From: Bradyrhizobium yuanmingense
GTDB lineage: Bacteria; Pseudomonadota; Alphaproteobacteria; Rhizobiales; Xanthobacteraceae
Assembly (NCBI RefSeq): GCF_029167105.1
Contig: NZ_JARFML010000014.1
Span: 148,203-212,202 of the forward strand
DNA length: 64,000 bases
Direction of reading: 5' to 3'
The notes beneath the pieces are model-generated. The model searched no databases, was not told where the DNA came from, and saw only the letters and a list, made by a program, of their open reading frames with translations. Shown here piece by piece: positions 26,375 to 34,764 of this stretch; positions within the stretch are counted from its first letter, which is position 1, and the number at the start of each line of letters is the position of its first letter. Made by a program: the position numbers and the translations under genes.

Positions 26375-27892
26375 TCAGTAAGAGAGCGGATTAGATGGTG
26401 CGTTGCGAGAAGCGGCACTGATGCAGGCTGCGATTCTCGCAAGTAGCGGAGCAGCATCTTCGATGCGCAGCCGGCCGTAGCCGAACACCAGGCCTTGCCG
26501 CGTCGGCTGTTCCAGAAAATTCTGCGCCAGCGGTTGCACGTGGATGCCGGCCCGCTTCAGGACCGCGGCCGCCTCCCGATCGCTCATCCGCGCCTGCATT
26601 GTCTCGGTGAACAGCGCCACCAGGTGCAGGCCGGTGACGGCGGAGGACACGGTCAGGTCATCCGGCATCAGCGCTGCGATCGCATCGATCAGCGCCCCGC
26701 GCCTGGCAGCATAGACCCGCCGCATTGTGCGCAAGTGGCGCAGCAGATGCCCTTCCCGCATGAATTCTGCCAAAGCGAATTGTCCGATGCCGGAGGTGTG
26801 CACGTCGATGCGCGCGCGGCCCTTGGCGAATCCTGCGATGAAATGCCTGTTCGCGACGAGGTATCCAAGCCGCAGGTTCGGCATCATGATCTTCGAGAAG
26901 GTGCCGAAATAGATTACCCGGCCCTCGCGATCGAGCGAGCGCAGCGAGGCAATCATGCTGTCCTGGTGCCTGAACTCCGAATTGTAATCGTCCTCGATCA
27001 CCCAGACGTCGTTCTTGTTCGCCCAGTCGAGCAGTTCGAGCCGCCGCTCCAGCCCCATGCTGACCCCGAGCGGATATTGATGCGACGGTGTGACCACGAT
27101 CAGCCGCGCACCCGGTGCGCGCCGGATTCCCTCCGAGACGACCAGCCCCTTGTCGTCGACCGGTACAGGAACGAGCCTTGCGCCAGCCGCGGTGAGCGCC
27201 CATCGCGCTTCGACGAAGCCGGGCTCTTCGACCCAGACCTCGTCGCCGGGATCGAGGATCATCCGGCTGCAGAAATCCAGTGCCCCCGATGTGCCGGAGG
27301 TGACGACGACCTCTTCCGGCGAGCAAACGAGACCGCGCACGGAGCCGAGGAAGTTCGCGATCTCGCTCCGCAATTGCGGATGGCCTTCGGGCGGAAGATC
27401 GAGGCACTCCTGCTCTCTTGGATTTTGCCAGGCCTGGCGCAGCAGGCGCGACCATTGCTTGAACGGGAACGATGAAACGTCGGGAGCGCCGGGGGCGAAC
27501 ACGGACGGCCAATTGGTCTCGTAGTCGAGGCCGAGCAGCGATCGCCAACGCTCCGACATGTGGGCAGGCTCGGCCGCGGGCGAGGCGGCGGACGGCGGCT
27601 CCACATGCGCAGCCGCAACGGCGGCCACCATGACACTGCCGCGCGGCGTCGATGCGAGATAGCCTTCGGCATAGAGCAGATCCCAGGCGGTCAGCACCAC
27701 AGTGCGCGAACAGCCCAATTCGCGCGCGATCTCGCGCGATCCCAGAAATTGCGTTCCGGCCGCAAAGGCGCCGCGCAGGATGCCGTCGCGGATGTGAGCC
27801 GCGATCTGCAAATGCAGCGGCACCGCCGAGGTCCGGTCGATGTGCATTCCCGCAAGGGACACGCGCTTGCTGGGGTGACGGCTGTTGTCCAT
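26375..27892 (-). CDS. MocR/PdxR-type regulator (GntR HTH fused to class I aminotransferase domain)
   Basis: A protein of about 505 residues with an N-terminal GntR winged helix-turn-helix (PLHLQIAAHIRDGILRGAF, then SREIARELGCSRTVV) and a C-terminal fold-type I aminotransferase-like domain. The PLP lysine is K334 in GTFSKIMMP. MocR proteins sense PLP-linked amino compounds and regulate neighbouring genes. ATG 27892 is chosen; a TTG at 27913 and an ATG at 27847 are also in frame. It lies directly upstream of the hydantoin island and is the best candidate for its regulator, responding perhaps to an amino acid product. That assignment is inference. Confidence 0.9.
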   Translation of the reverse strand: MDNSRHPSKRVSLAGMHIDRTSAVPLHLQIAAHIRDGILRGAFAAGTQFLGSREIARELGCSRTVVLTAWDLLYAEGYLASTPRGSVMVAAVAAAHVEPPSAASPAAEPAHMSERWRSLLGLDYETNWPSVFAPGAPDVSSFPFKQWSRLLRQAWQNPREQECLDLPPEGHPQLRSEIANFLGSVRGLVCSPEEVVVTSGTSGALDFCSRMILDPGDEVWVEEPGFVEARWALTAAGARLVPVPVDDKGLVVSEGIRRAPGARLIVVTPSHQYPLGVSMGLERRLELLDWANKNDVWVIEDDYNSEFRHQDSMIASLRSLDREGRVIYFGTFSKIMMPNLRLGYLVANRHFIAGFAKGRARIDVHTSGIGQFALAEFMREGHLLRHLRTMRRVYAARRGALIDAIAALMPDDLTVSSAVTGLHLVALFTETMQARMSDREAAAVLKRAGIHVQPLAQNFLEQPTRQGLVFGYGRLRIEDAAPLLARIAACISAASRNAPSNPLSY

Positions 27893-27924
27893 GTCTCGCC
27901 GGTCATCAGGCAACGCAGGGGATC

Positions 27925-27955
27925 GTAGCCCGGGTTAGCGCTGCGATACCCGGGA
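27925..27955. repeat. Dispersed intergenic repeat unit, copy 1
   Basis: The unit begins GTAGCCCGGGTTAGCGC and ends at a second CCCGGG, so it can fold into a hairpin with CCCGGG arms at 27929-27934 and 27949-27954. It resembles the widespread GTAGCCCGG(A/G)T-AGCGC intergenic repeat that I associate with Bradyrhizobium and other proteobacteria (memory, not a search). Confidence 0.6.
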
Positions 27956-27970
27956 ATGCCGCAGGCAAGA

Positions 27971-28000
27971 ACCCAGATGTCGCAGCGCTCATCCGGGCCG
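27971..28000. repeat. Dispersed intergenic repeat unit, copy 2 (inverted)
   Basis: Read on the minus strand this segment contains GGCCCGGATGAGCGCTGCGA, matching copy 1 in the opposite orientation. The two copies therefore form an inverted pair between the MocR-type gene and the PepSY gene. Confidence 0.55.
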
Positions 28001-28132
28001 CCGTCATTCCGGGCGTCCGCCGTTTTCAAGCCGCCGCAGAGCTACACCGAAAGGCAGCCGGCGAAAAGAGACCGTGCTGCCGCTCGGCGCATCGCTGCTC
28101 TGCCGACCCATACGTGTCCTTTGCGGCCTGCC

Positions 28133-29566
28133 TCAGGCGGCCAACCATGCCCGCAAGCGCCGCCAACCGATGACGATGCCGGTGATGGAGAACATCAGCC
28201 CGAGCGTACAGAGCCCGACAATGAGAGCGTCACGCAGCCGCGCATGAGCCAGCAGAATCGGGAAGTCAAGCGTGTGCAGCGCACGGTAGAGCCAGCGATA
28301 GACGCGGCGCGACGGGTCCAGTCTTTGCAGCACCTTGCCATCGGCGGCATCGACATCGAACCAGAGATCGCCGCAGGTCGTGCGGTAGACAGGAGCCCCC
28401 GGAAGTGCGGATTGCGCCGGATAGTCGTCGTTGCCGGCGAGCAGGAACGGTGCGGCACAGCCGGCGCCAAGGCGCGCCGTCAGGTCGCCGATCTCCTGCC
28501 TGTCCAGGTATGGCGCCGGTCCATCGCGCGGCGCGTCCCCTGCCCTGATCAAAGTCTGGTGGCCGAGCGCGATCCGATCGCGCCGATAGACCTTCCCGTC
28601 GAAGGCGAACCATTCGACCTCGCGGGCCAACGGCGATATTGGCTGCGGATCGAGCGACGACGCGTCTCGCCAATCCGGGGCGGCATCGACCACGGCGGCC
28701 TCAGCCGGTGTCAGTTGCCCGCGCGAGAACATCCGGCCGTGATCCATCGACAGCCAGCCGCTGAAGATCCAGCTCAGCACGAACACGGTCGCGACAAGAC
28801 CGATGACGTGATGCAGGGCGTGCCAGCCACGATAGGGCGACGAGAGCTGGCGTCCCCGCATCCTCACACGCACGATTCCGAGCGCCGCGCCAAGCAATGC
28901 AGCGATCAGGGCCAGCAGCGACAGCGTCCAGACCACGCGATCCCACAGCGCCCAGCTGCTGCGCAGAACCGTCGGATAGATCCAGTGCAGCACGCTGCCG
29001 GCCCAGTTCCACGCGCGCTCGCTGCGCGTCGTATCCAGGACAACTTCGCCGGTCAGCGACGAAACGTAGACCTCCGTTCCAGGGGCATCGCCGAGAGCGG
29101 CGCGAAACAAGGGCCGATGGCGATCAAAACCGTTCGGCACGCTCCATTGATCGTAGTCCGACCGCGCGACGATCGCGGCGCGTAGCGCGTCGCGCCCGCG
29201 CTGACGTGAATAAGCTTGCACGATGGTGAGCGCGATCTCGGCTGATGTCACCGACGCGTCTCCTCCATCGGAGGCGCTGACCGCTCGCGAGCCTGCGGGG
29301 CCGGAGACGACGTAAACCGGTCCATCGCTCCGCTGGATCAGCCGAACACGTGTCGCATCGGCAATCCCGCTCGCCGCAACGGCGTCCGCGACCGAAATCC
29401 TGATCTCGCCGCGATCCACCGGCACGAGTCCGGCAAATCGCTCCGCTTCCGTCAGCGACGGAAACGGAACGAAGTGCATCACGATTCCAGTCGCGAACCA
29501 CATCGCGAACAGCAGGCAGAACGCGATGCCGAGCCAGCGATGCGCGAGGACGATCGCGCCCATCAT
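28133..29566 (-). CDS. PepSY-domain integral membrane protein (PiuB/FoxB-like reductase-type)
   Basis: A 477-residue inner-membrane protein. It has an N-terminal helix (WLGIAFCLLFAMWFATGIVMHF), an extracytoplasmic PepSY-like region, central helices (LSLLALIAALLGAALGIV, and HALHHVIGLVATVFVLSWIFSGW, rich in possible haem-ligand histidines) and a C-terminal helix (IVGLCTLGLMFSITGIVIGW). Homologues often sit beside TonB receptors and are implicated in reducing or releasing metal from imported chelates. It begins 12 bases after the TonB-receptor gene, so both are probably under the cobalamin riboswitch upstream. A role with a cobalt or iron chelate is inference. Confidence 0.82.
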   Translation of the reverse strand: MMGAIVLAHRWLGIAFCLLFAMWFATGIVMHFVPFPSLTEAERFAGLVPVDRGEIRISVADAVAASGIADATRVRLIQRSDGPVYVVSGPAGSRAVSASDGGDASVTSAEIALTIVQAYSRQRGRDALRAAIVARSDYDQWSVPNGFDRHRPLFRAALGDAPGTEVYVSSLTGEVVLDTTRSERAWNWAGSVLHWIYPTVLRSSWALWDRVVWTLSLLALIAALLGAALGIVRVRMRGRQLSSPYRGWHALHHVIGLVATVFVLSWIFSGWLSMDHGRMFSRGQLTPAEAAVVDAAPDWRDASSLDPQPISPLAREVEWFAFDGKVYRRDRIALGHQTLIRAGDAPRDGPAPYLDRQEIGDLTARLGAGCAAPFLLAGNDDYPAQSALPGAPVYRTTCGDLWFDVDAADGKVLQRLDPSRRVYRWLYRALHTLDFPILLAHARLRDALIVGLCTLGLMFSITGIVIGWRRLRAWLAA

Positions 29567-29578
29567 GCGCTCAAGGCC

Positions 29579-31936
29579 TCACCATTTGAACGCGGCCGAT
29601 ATTTCATAGGTGCGCGGCGCGCCCAACAGGATCTGGTCCGGATAGAACGGATCGCCCCAGACCGCGTAGCGCTTGTCGGTGATGTTGCGGACCCGGAAGG
29701 TCAGGCGCGCCCGGTCGACTGCATTGAACACGGTCTTGGGGATGTCGACGAAGGCGTAGACGTCGGCCACGGTGTAAGCCTTCATCGTCACGACGTTGGC
29801 GTCGGTGTTGTAGCGGTCGCCGACGTGACGGCCGGTGATGCCGAGCTCCACCGGCCAGGGTGTGAAGAACCGGTACGATGCGCCGGCGTTGGCGACGATA
29901 CGCGGCACGTTTGGCGGCGTGTTGCCGGAGAACGAGCCGCCGGCAAAATTGTAGTCGGCATAGCGCGCATCGACATAGGCGATATTACCCCACAGCCGCA
30001 GCGGCTCGATCGGGCGTATCGAGGCGGCAAGCTCGATGCCCTTCGACTCCTGCCGCCCAGCGATGTTCAGCTGCATGCCGCCGGCCGCCGCATAGACGTT
30101 CTTGCGCAGGATGTCGTAGGCCGAGAACGACCATTCCGCCCGGTTGTCCCAGAACAGGTGCTTGACACCGGTCTCGTAGGTGCGCGCGGTGGTCAGGTCG
30201 AGCGGCTGGGCGGGCGAGAGCAGGAAGATGTTGTTGGCTGCGACGTCGGCGCCGGTGGCGTACTGGCTGAAGAAGGTCAGGCCGGGAACGGCCTCCCAGG
30301 TATAGCCAATGCGCCCCGTCACCGGCGCCCAGTCTTTCGTGAACGGGAAGCCCGCCTTCACGATCCCGTTCTTGTCGGTCGAATTGCGGTCGAGCCCGAT
30401 ATGCTCGACGCGGAGGCCGCCGATCAGCGCGAAGCTGCGCGTCAGCTTGAGCCTGTCCTCGAATGACAGCGCCTCGTTGTCGATGCGCGCGGTCTGCTGC
30501 TGTGTCGTGAGCAGGCCGTAGAAGCCGCGGTTGGGGTCGACCAGCGAAACGGAATCACCGGGAAAGTTTGCCGCGCCGGGCCTGACGAAATCGAGATAGC
30601 TCGACGACAGCGTCGTGACCAGCCGGTTGTCGAAGCCCGCGATATTTGTGTCCCAGATCAGGTCGGTGATGTTGCCGACCAGCCGCTGGCTGTGGGCGAC
30701 ATAGAAGCGCTCGCGATCGACCAGGTTCGTGGTCGAGTTGAACGCCTCGATCTCGTTGTTGAACCAGGTCCGTTCGGCGCCATAGCCATAGGCTTGACTT
30801 TTCAACGTGAGGTCAGGCGCGAGCTTCAGCTCGAAGCCGCCACGCAGCCACACTTCCTGCGCCACGTTGCGGTTATCGAGAACGTTGTAATTGGTGTTGA
30901 AGGTGCGGTCGTCGATGGTGACGGCACCGAGATTCGTTCCGTTGTAGTTCGAGACGTAATTGCCGGAGACGATCCCCGTCGTCGCGTGCGATCCGCTGAA
31001 GGCGACCGGCACCAGCGGCGCGCCCCAATAGGCCTTCGAGCGGTCTTCGCGGTACTCGAGCGCGCCCCAGATCTTGAGACTGTCCGAGATGCGGTAATTA
31101 AGCTGGCCGGACGTGCCGAACGTCTTGACATTGGTGTCGTCGGCAAAGCCGTTGAGCGTGGAGCGGCTGATGTCGAAGCGATAGTCCAGCCCCTGCACAT
31201 TGGTGCTGCCGCCGGAGCCGTAATGGGCACGGAACGAGTTCAGCGAGTCCCAGGAGAAATCGGCCTCGTTGCTGATCGGTCCGGTGTGCGGCTGCTTGGT
31301 GACGAAGTTGATGGCGCCGCCTGCGGCGCCCTCGCCCGAAATCAGCGAGGCCGGGCCTTTGAGGAATTCCACCGCCTCCAGATTGGCGGTATCCACGATC
31401 CGCGAGGTCATGTTCTGCGGACCGATCTTGATGCCGTTGTAGAGCGTGTTGATCTGGCTGTTGGTGAAGCCGCGCATGGAGAAGGCGGAAGGTTCGGCCG
31501 GGTTGTCGCCGGAGCTGACGCCGACGGCGCCCTGCGCCACCTCGGATACGGTGCGATAGCCCTGCTCGCGCATGGTTTCGGCGGAGATCACCTCGACCGT
31601 CGCAGGCGTCTGCCGCACGGTCAGGCCGAGCCGCGAGGCGCTTTCGGCAACGGCATTGGTGTTGAGCGGCGTCTGCACCGTCGAATCCGGCACGACGGGT
31701 TTTGGCGCGGCGGATACAGCCGCCGGCCTGCGCGCCGCCGCGCGGCGCGCGCTCTGCGCCGCTCCTGCTACCGGTTTGGCCGGCTTGCGCGCCTGGGGGG
31801 GCGACACCTCGATGGGCGGCAGCGACTCTCGGGCCTGCTGCGCCAGAGCGGCAGGCGGACCGAGAGCGGCAAAGGACGTGAACGCGGCGGAAACCAGCAG
31901 GACGCGGCGCGGTCGTGCGATACGGATGGAAGACAC
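29579..31936 (-). CDS. TonB-dependent outer-membrane receptor, siderophore-receptor type
   Basis: A 785-residue outer-membrane beta-barrel. It has a signal peptide (VLLVSAAFTSFAALGPPAALAQ), a possible TonB box (LPPIEVSPP), a low-complexity linker, a plug domain (QTPATVEVISAETMREQG, then GFTNSQINTLYNGIKI and EFLKGPASLISGEGAAGG) and a barrel ending in the aromatic-terminated strand ISAAFKW. It resembles siderophore receptors (FhuA/FpvA class) rather than BtuB, which is about 600 residues. The start is GTG at 31936. The leader contains a cobalamin riboswitch, so import of a cobalt chelate or corrinoid is suspected. Confidence 0.9.
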   Translation of the reverse strand: MSSIRIARPRRVLLVSAAFTSFAALGPPAALAQQARESLPPIEVSPPQARKPAKPVAGAAQSARRAAARRPAAVSAAPKPVVPDSTVQTPLNTNAVAESASRLGLTVRQTPATVEVISAETMREQGYRTVSEVAQGAVGVSSGDNPAEPSAFSMRGFTNSQINTLYNGIKIGPQNMTSRIVDTANLEAVEFLKGPASLISGEGAAGGAINFVTKQPHTGPISNEADFSWDSLNSFRAHYGSGGSTNVQGLDYRFDISRSTLNGFADDTNVKTFGTSGQLNYRISDSLKIWGALEYREDRSKAYWGAPLVPVAFSGSHATTGIVSGNYVSNYNGTNLGAVTIDDRTFNTNYNVLDNRNVAQEVWLRGGFELKLAPDLTLKSQAYGYGAERTWFNNEIEAFNSTTNLVDRERFYVAHSQRLVGNITDLIWDTNIAGFDNRLVTTLSSSYLDFVRPGAANFPGDSVSLVDPNRGFYGLLTTQQQTARIDNEALSFEDRLKLTRSFALIGGLRVEHIGLDRNSTDKNGIVKAGFPFTKDWAPVTGRIGYTWEAVPGLTFFSQYATGADVAANNIFLLSPAQPLDLTTARTYETGVKHLFWDNRAEWSFSAYDILRKNVYAAAGGMQLNIAGRQESKGIELAASIRPIEPLRLWGNIAYVDARYADYNFAGGSFSGNTPPNVPRIVANAGASYRFFTPWPVELGITGRHVGDRYNTDANVVTMKAYTVADVYAFVDIPKTVFNAVDRARLTFRVRNITDKRYAVWGDPFYPDQILLGAPRTYEISAAFKW

Positions 31937-32059
31937 AGGTCAAAACCTCGGTATGACGTCAGTGGCACGTCACAGCGAACGAGGTCTCACCTTTGGCCTT
32001 GCAGCCGTCCGATGAAGCCGAATGTCTGTACTCCCCGACCGACATCTTCGCGTGTGACC

Positions 32060-32240
32060 ACGGCTGACGGCAGGTCTCCTGGCTCGCGGGTCGTGACCGC
32101 TTCGTCGCCTTCCCGGGACCGAGGACCCAGTGGCTCGTGACGAAGGATTCACCGCTTACAGTTGCGGGGGCAGCCGCGGCATTGGGGACAATTTTCCCCG
32201 CACCGCATTCCCTTTTCATTCCCTCTCGGGAAAACCGTCG
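32060..32240 (-). ncRNA. Cobalamin (B12) riboswitch 1, in the leader of the TonB-receptor operon
   Basis: On the minus strand the conserved AdoCbl-riboswitch elements occur in order: AAAAGGGAATGCGGTG, the core GCCCCCGCAACTGTAAGCGG, GCCACTGG, GGGAAGGC and the B12 box GAGCCAGGAGACCTGCC. It lies about 125 bases upstream of the receptor start and should reduce expression when adenosylcobalamin is abundant. The rest of the 390-bp gap between the receptor and the plus-strand phosphatase gene must hold the two divergent promoters. Exact ends are approximate. Confidence 0.95.
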
Positions 32241-32326
32241 CGAGCATCTAGGATTACCACCAAGACAGAGTCAATGTGCCAATTGCGGCGTTGCGGCCAC
32301 AGCAACCAACTTCCCTGGAGATGAGC

Positions 32327-32899
32327 ATGGAAGGCGAGACCTTCCTCTGGTTGATCAGGCATGCGGCCGTCGCGGGCGTGCCCGGGACGATCCATGCACC
32401 CGATGCGCGGGCCGACCTCGGCGATCACGCGGCATTGGCGGCTCTCAGGCAGCGCTTGCCCGCGGATGTCGCCGGCTATGCCAGCCCGGCCCGTCGCACG
32501 GTCGAGACGGCGCGCGCCCTGGGACTCGAACCGGAGCTGGTCAGCGAATTCGGCGAGCAGGATTTCGGCGACTGGACCGGCCATCGGCATGACGAGCTCG
32601 CCGCGACCGGCAGCGAGGCCTATGCGCAGGTCTGGCGCGATCCCGCGCACGGACGGCCGCCGAACGGCGAAAGCTTTGCGGATCAGGTCGCCCGCGTCCG
32701 CCTCGGCCTGGCGCAGATTGGCGCAGGCTCCGCGGCGCTGGTCGTCCATTCCGGCACCATTCGGGCCGCGCTCTGCGTCGCGCTCGATCTGACACCGGAA
32801 GCTGCGCTGCGCTTCGTGATCGATCCGCTGTCGCTGACCCGGATCGACCGGCTCGCGGGCGGCTGGCGCGTCGTCTCGGTCAACCAGCGCGTGGCTTGA
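32327..32899 (+). CDS. Histidine phosphatase family protein, probable alpha-ribazole phosphatase (Salmonella CobC type)
   Basis: A phosphoglycerate-mutase-like phosphatase of 190 residues. It has the phosphohistidine motif LIRHAAVAG near the N-terminus (usual RHG/RHA), the YASPARRTVETA arginine block, and the second catalytic histidine in VVHSGTIRAAL. In the cobalamin locus it most likely dephosphorylates alpha-ribazole phosphate in nucleotide-loop assembly. ATG 32327 is favoured because GGAG (32317-32320) is 6 bases away; the ATG at 32321 would touch it. It converges with cobT (6-base gap). Confidence 0.8.
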   Translation: MEGETFLWLIRHAAVAGVPGTIHAPDARADLGDHAALAALRQRLPADVAGYASPARRTVETARALGLEPELVSEFGEQDFGDWTGHRHDELAATGSEAYAQVWRDPAHGRPPNGESFADQVARVRLGLAQIGAGSAALVVHSGTIRAALCVALDLTPEAALRFVIDPLSLTRIDRLAGGWRVVSVNQRVA

Positions 32900-32905
32900 G
32901 CCGCA

Positions 32906-33958
32906 TCAAGACGGCCGATCCGGCACGTTGGCCTGCGCGAACGTCGCCATGCCATTGTGAAGTGCGCAGGCCGAGCGGACCAGCGGCAGCGCGATCGCGG
33001 CCCCCGACCCCTCGCCGAGCCTGAGATCGAGGCTGATCAGCGGCTGCACGTTCAGCGCGCGCAACACCAGCCGATGTCCCTGCTCCGCCGATTGGTGCGA
33101 GGGCAACAGGAACGGCTGGCAGGACGGATTGAGGCGCGCCGCCGCCAGCGCCGCCACCGAGACGATGAAGCCGTCGATCAACACGGGGATACGGCGTTGC
33201 GCGGCCGCGATGATCGCGCCCGAGATCGCCGCGATTTCGAGGCCGCCGACCGCGCACAGGATCTTCTCGACCGAGGCCCCAGTGACGCCGTGGCGCGCGA
33301 TCGCCGCATCGATCACCCGCGCCTTGTGCGCGCGGCCGACCGCATCGACGCCGGTGCCGCTGCCCGCGATCTCCCCGGCGCTCACACCGAGCAGGCTCGC
33401 AGCAATCGCCGCCGACGTCGTGGTGTTGCCGATGCCCATCTCGCCGAAGATCAAGAGATCGGGTCGATCGAGCGCCGCACGCGTGACCGCGCGCTGGCCG
33501 GCCTCGAAGGCGAAGGCCAATTCCTTGGGCGTGAGCGCGGCCTCGACACTGAAATCGCGGGTGCCGCTGCGCGGCTTGTCGGTGACGATTCCCGCCATCT
33601 GGGCCTCGGCCAGCGTGCCGGCGTCGACCACCTCGAGGCTCGAACCCAGCTCGCGCGCCAGCACCGATATCGCGGCGCCTCCGGAGGCAAAATTCGCCAT
33701 CATCGCGATGGTGACGGCTTGCGGATAGGCCGACACGCCCTGCGCGACGATGCCGTGGTCACCCGCGAAGATGATGATCGGCACCCACGCAGCGCGCGGC
33801 TGCCCGGTCGCCTGCAAGCCCGCGAGCTCGATCGCGAGCTGCTCGAGCCGGCCGAGCGCGCCGGTCGGCTTCGTCAGCTGCGCCTGCCGCGCAATGGCAG
33901 CCTCGCGATCACCCACGGAGACCTCGGGGCAGTTCTGATAAATCCATTCGGGAAGCAT
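32906..33958 (-). CDS. cobT: Nicotinate-nucleotide-dimethylbenzimidazole phosphoribosyltransferase
   Basis: A 350-residue enzyme (CobU in Pseudomonas denitrificans nomenclature; not the cobaltochelatase CobT) that transfers phosphoribose from NaMN to 5,6-dimethylbenzimidazole to give alpha-ribazole 5'-phosphate. Family motifs are IIFAGDHGIVAQGVSAYP, FGEMGIGNTTTSA and the catalytic glutamate in LRLGEGSGAA. Start 33958 (MLPEWIYQ) is the family N-terminus. It is the last gene of the CbiM-like/cobF/cobT unit behind riboswitch 2, 10 bases after cobF. It uses the product of BluB, encoded at 54.5 kb. Confidence 0.95.
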   Translation of the reverse strand: MLPEWIYQNCPEVSVGDREAAIARQAQLTKPTGALGRLEQLAIELAGLQATGQPRAAWVPIIIFAGDHGIVAQGVSAYPQAVTIAMMANFASGGAAISVLARELGSSLEVVDAGTLAEAQMAGIVTDKPRSGTRDFSVEAALTPKELAFAFEAGQRAVTRAALDRPDLLIFGEMGIGNTTTSAAIAASLLGVSAGEIAGSGTGVDAVGRAHKARVIDAAIARHGVTGASVEKILCAVGGLEIAAISGAIIAAAQRRIPVLIDGFIVSVAALAAARLNPSCQPFLLPSHQSAEQGHRLVLRALNVQPLISLDLRLGEGSGAAIALPLVRSACALHNGMATFAQANVPDRPS

Positions 33959-33968
33959 GCCGCCTCGC

Positions 33969-34718
33969 TCAACGCCTGCGCTTGATAATGTAGCTGTCCA
34001 TGATCCAGCCGTGCCGCTCGCGCGCCTCTTGCCGCAACGCGACGATGCGCGGGCCGACCTCGGCCAGCGCGCCGGACATGATGATCTGATCGGGCATGCC
34101 GAGATAGGCACCCCACCAGATGTGAAGCCCGGCCGGATCGAGCGACTGGAACGCCGTGCCGCCGTCGAGCATCACCACGATTGTATCAACATTCGCCGGC
34201 CAGCCGCCATCGCGCAAGCGCCGCCCGGTCGTGACCAGGAACGGCTCGCCGATGTCGTTGAGCGGCAGCGCGTGCGCCGCGCACAGCGCCTGGATCGAGG
34301 TGATGCCTGGCACGACTTCGATCTTCGGCAAGGGATGGAGCCGCCGCGCAATGCGTAGCGAAGAATCATAGAGCGAAGGATCGCCCCAGATCAGCAGCGC
34401 GACCTTGCCTTCATCTTCGAGATGCCCAGCGATCGTCTGCGACCAGGTGGCGGCCACCGCATCGTGCCAATCGTCGACGCCCTTGCGGTAGTCAGCTTCA
34501 CCGGCGTCGCGGACTGGAAGATCGAATTCGACGACGACGGTCTTGCCGTTGGTCAGGACATCCGCGCAAATCGTTCGCCTGAGATCAGCAAGATCGGATT
34601 TCGTCGTTCCCTTGCGCGGGATCAGGATGAGATCGGCCGCATTGATGGCGTCAACGGCGGCGCGCGTGAGCTGCGCGGGATCGCCGCAACCGATGCCTAT
34701 CAGAGAGAGCGTGAGCAT
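33969..34718 (-). CDS. cobF: Precorrin-6A synthase (deacetylating), CobF
   Basis: A SAM-dependent methyltransferase of 249 residues with the tetrapyrrole-methylase fold: the N-terminal SLIGIGCGDPAQLT, the central LLIWGDPSLYDSS and EVVPGITSIQA. CobF methylates C1 of precorrin-5 with loss of acetate. This step is specific to the oxygen-dependent corrin pathway, so its presence with CobG and CobN marks the aerobic route. It lies between the CbiM-like permease gene and cobT. Confidence 0.95.
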   Translation of the reverse strand: MLTLSLIGIGCGDPAQLTRAAVDAINAADLILIPRKGTTKSDLADLRRTICADVLTNGKTVVVEFDLPVRDAGEADYRKGVDDWHDAVAATWSQTIAGHLEDEGKVALLIWGDPSLYDSSLRIARRLHPLPKIEVVPGITSIQALCAAHALPLNDIGEPFLVTTGRRLRDGGWPANVDTIVVMLDGGTAFQSLDPAGLHIWWGAYLGMPDQIIMSGALAEVGPRIVALRQEARERHGWIMDSYIIKRRR

Positions 34719-34764
34719 CGCGCGCGCGACGGGCGGCCAGAGCGGCCGCCCGTTCGCTGGTCTC

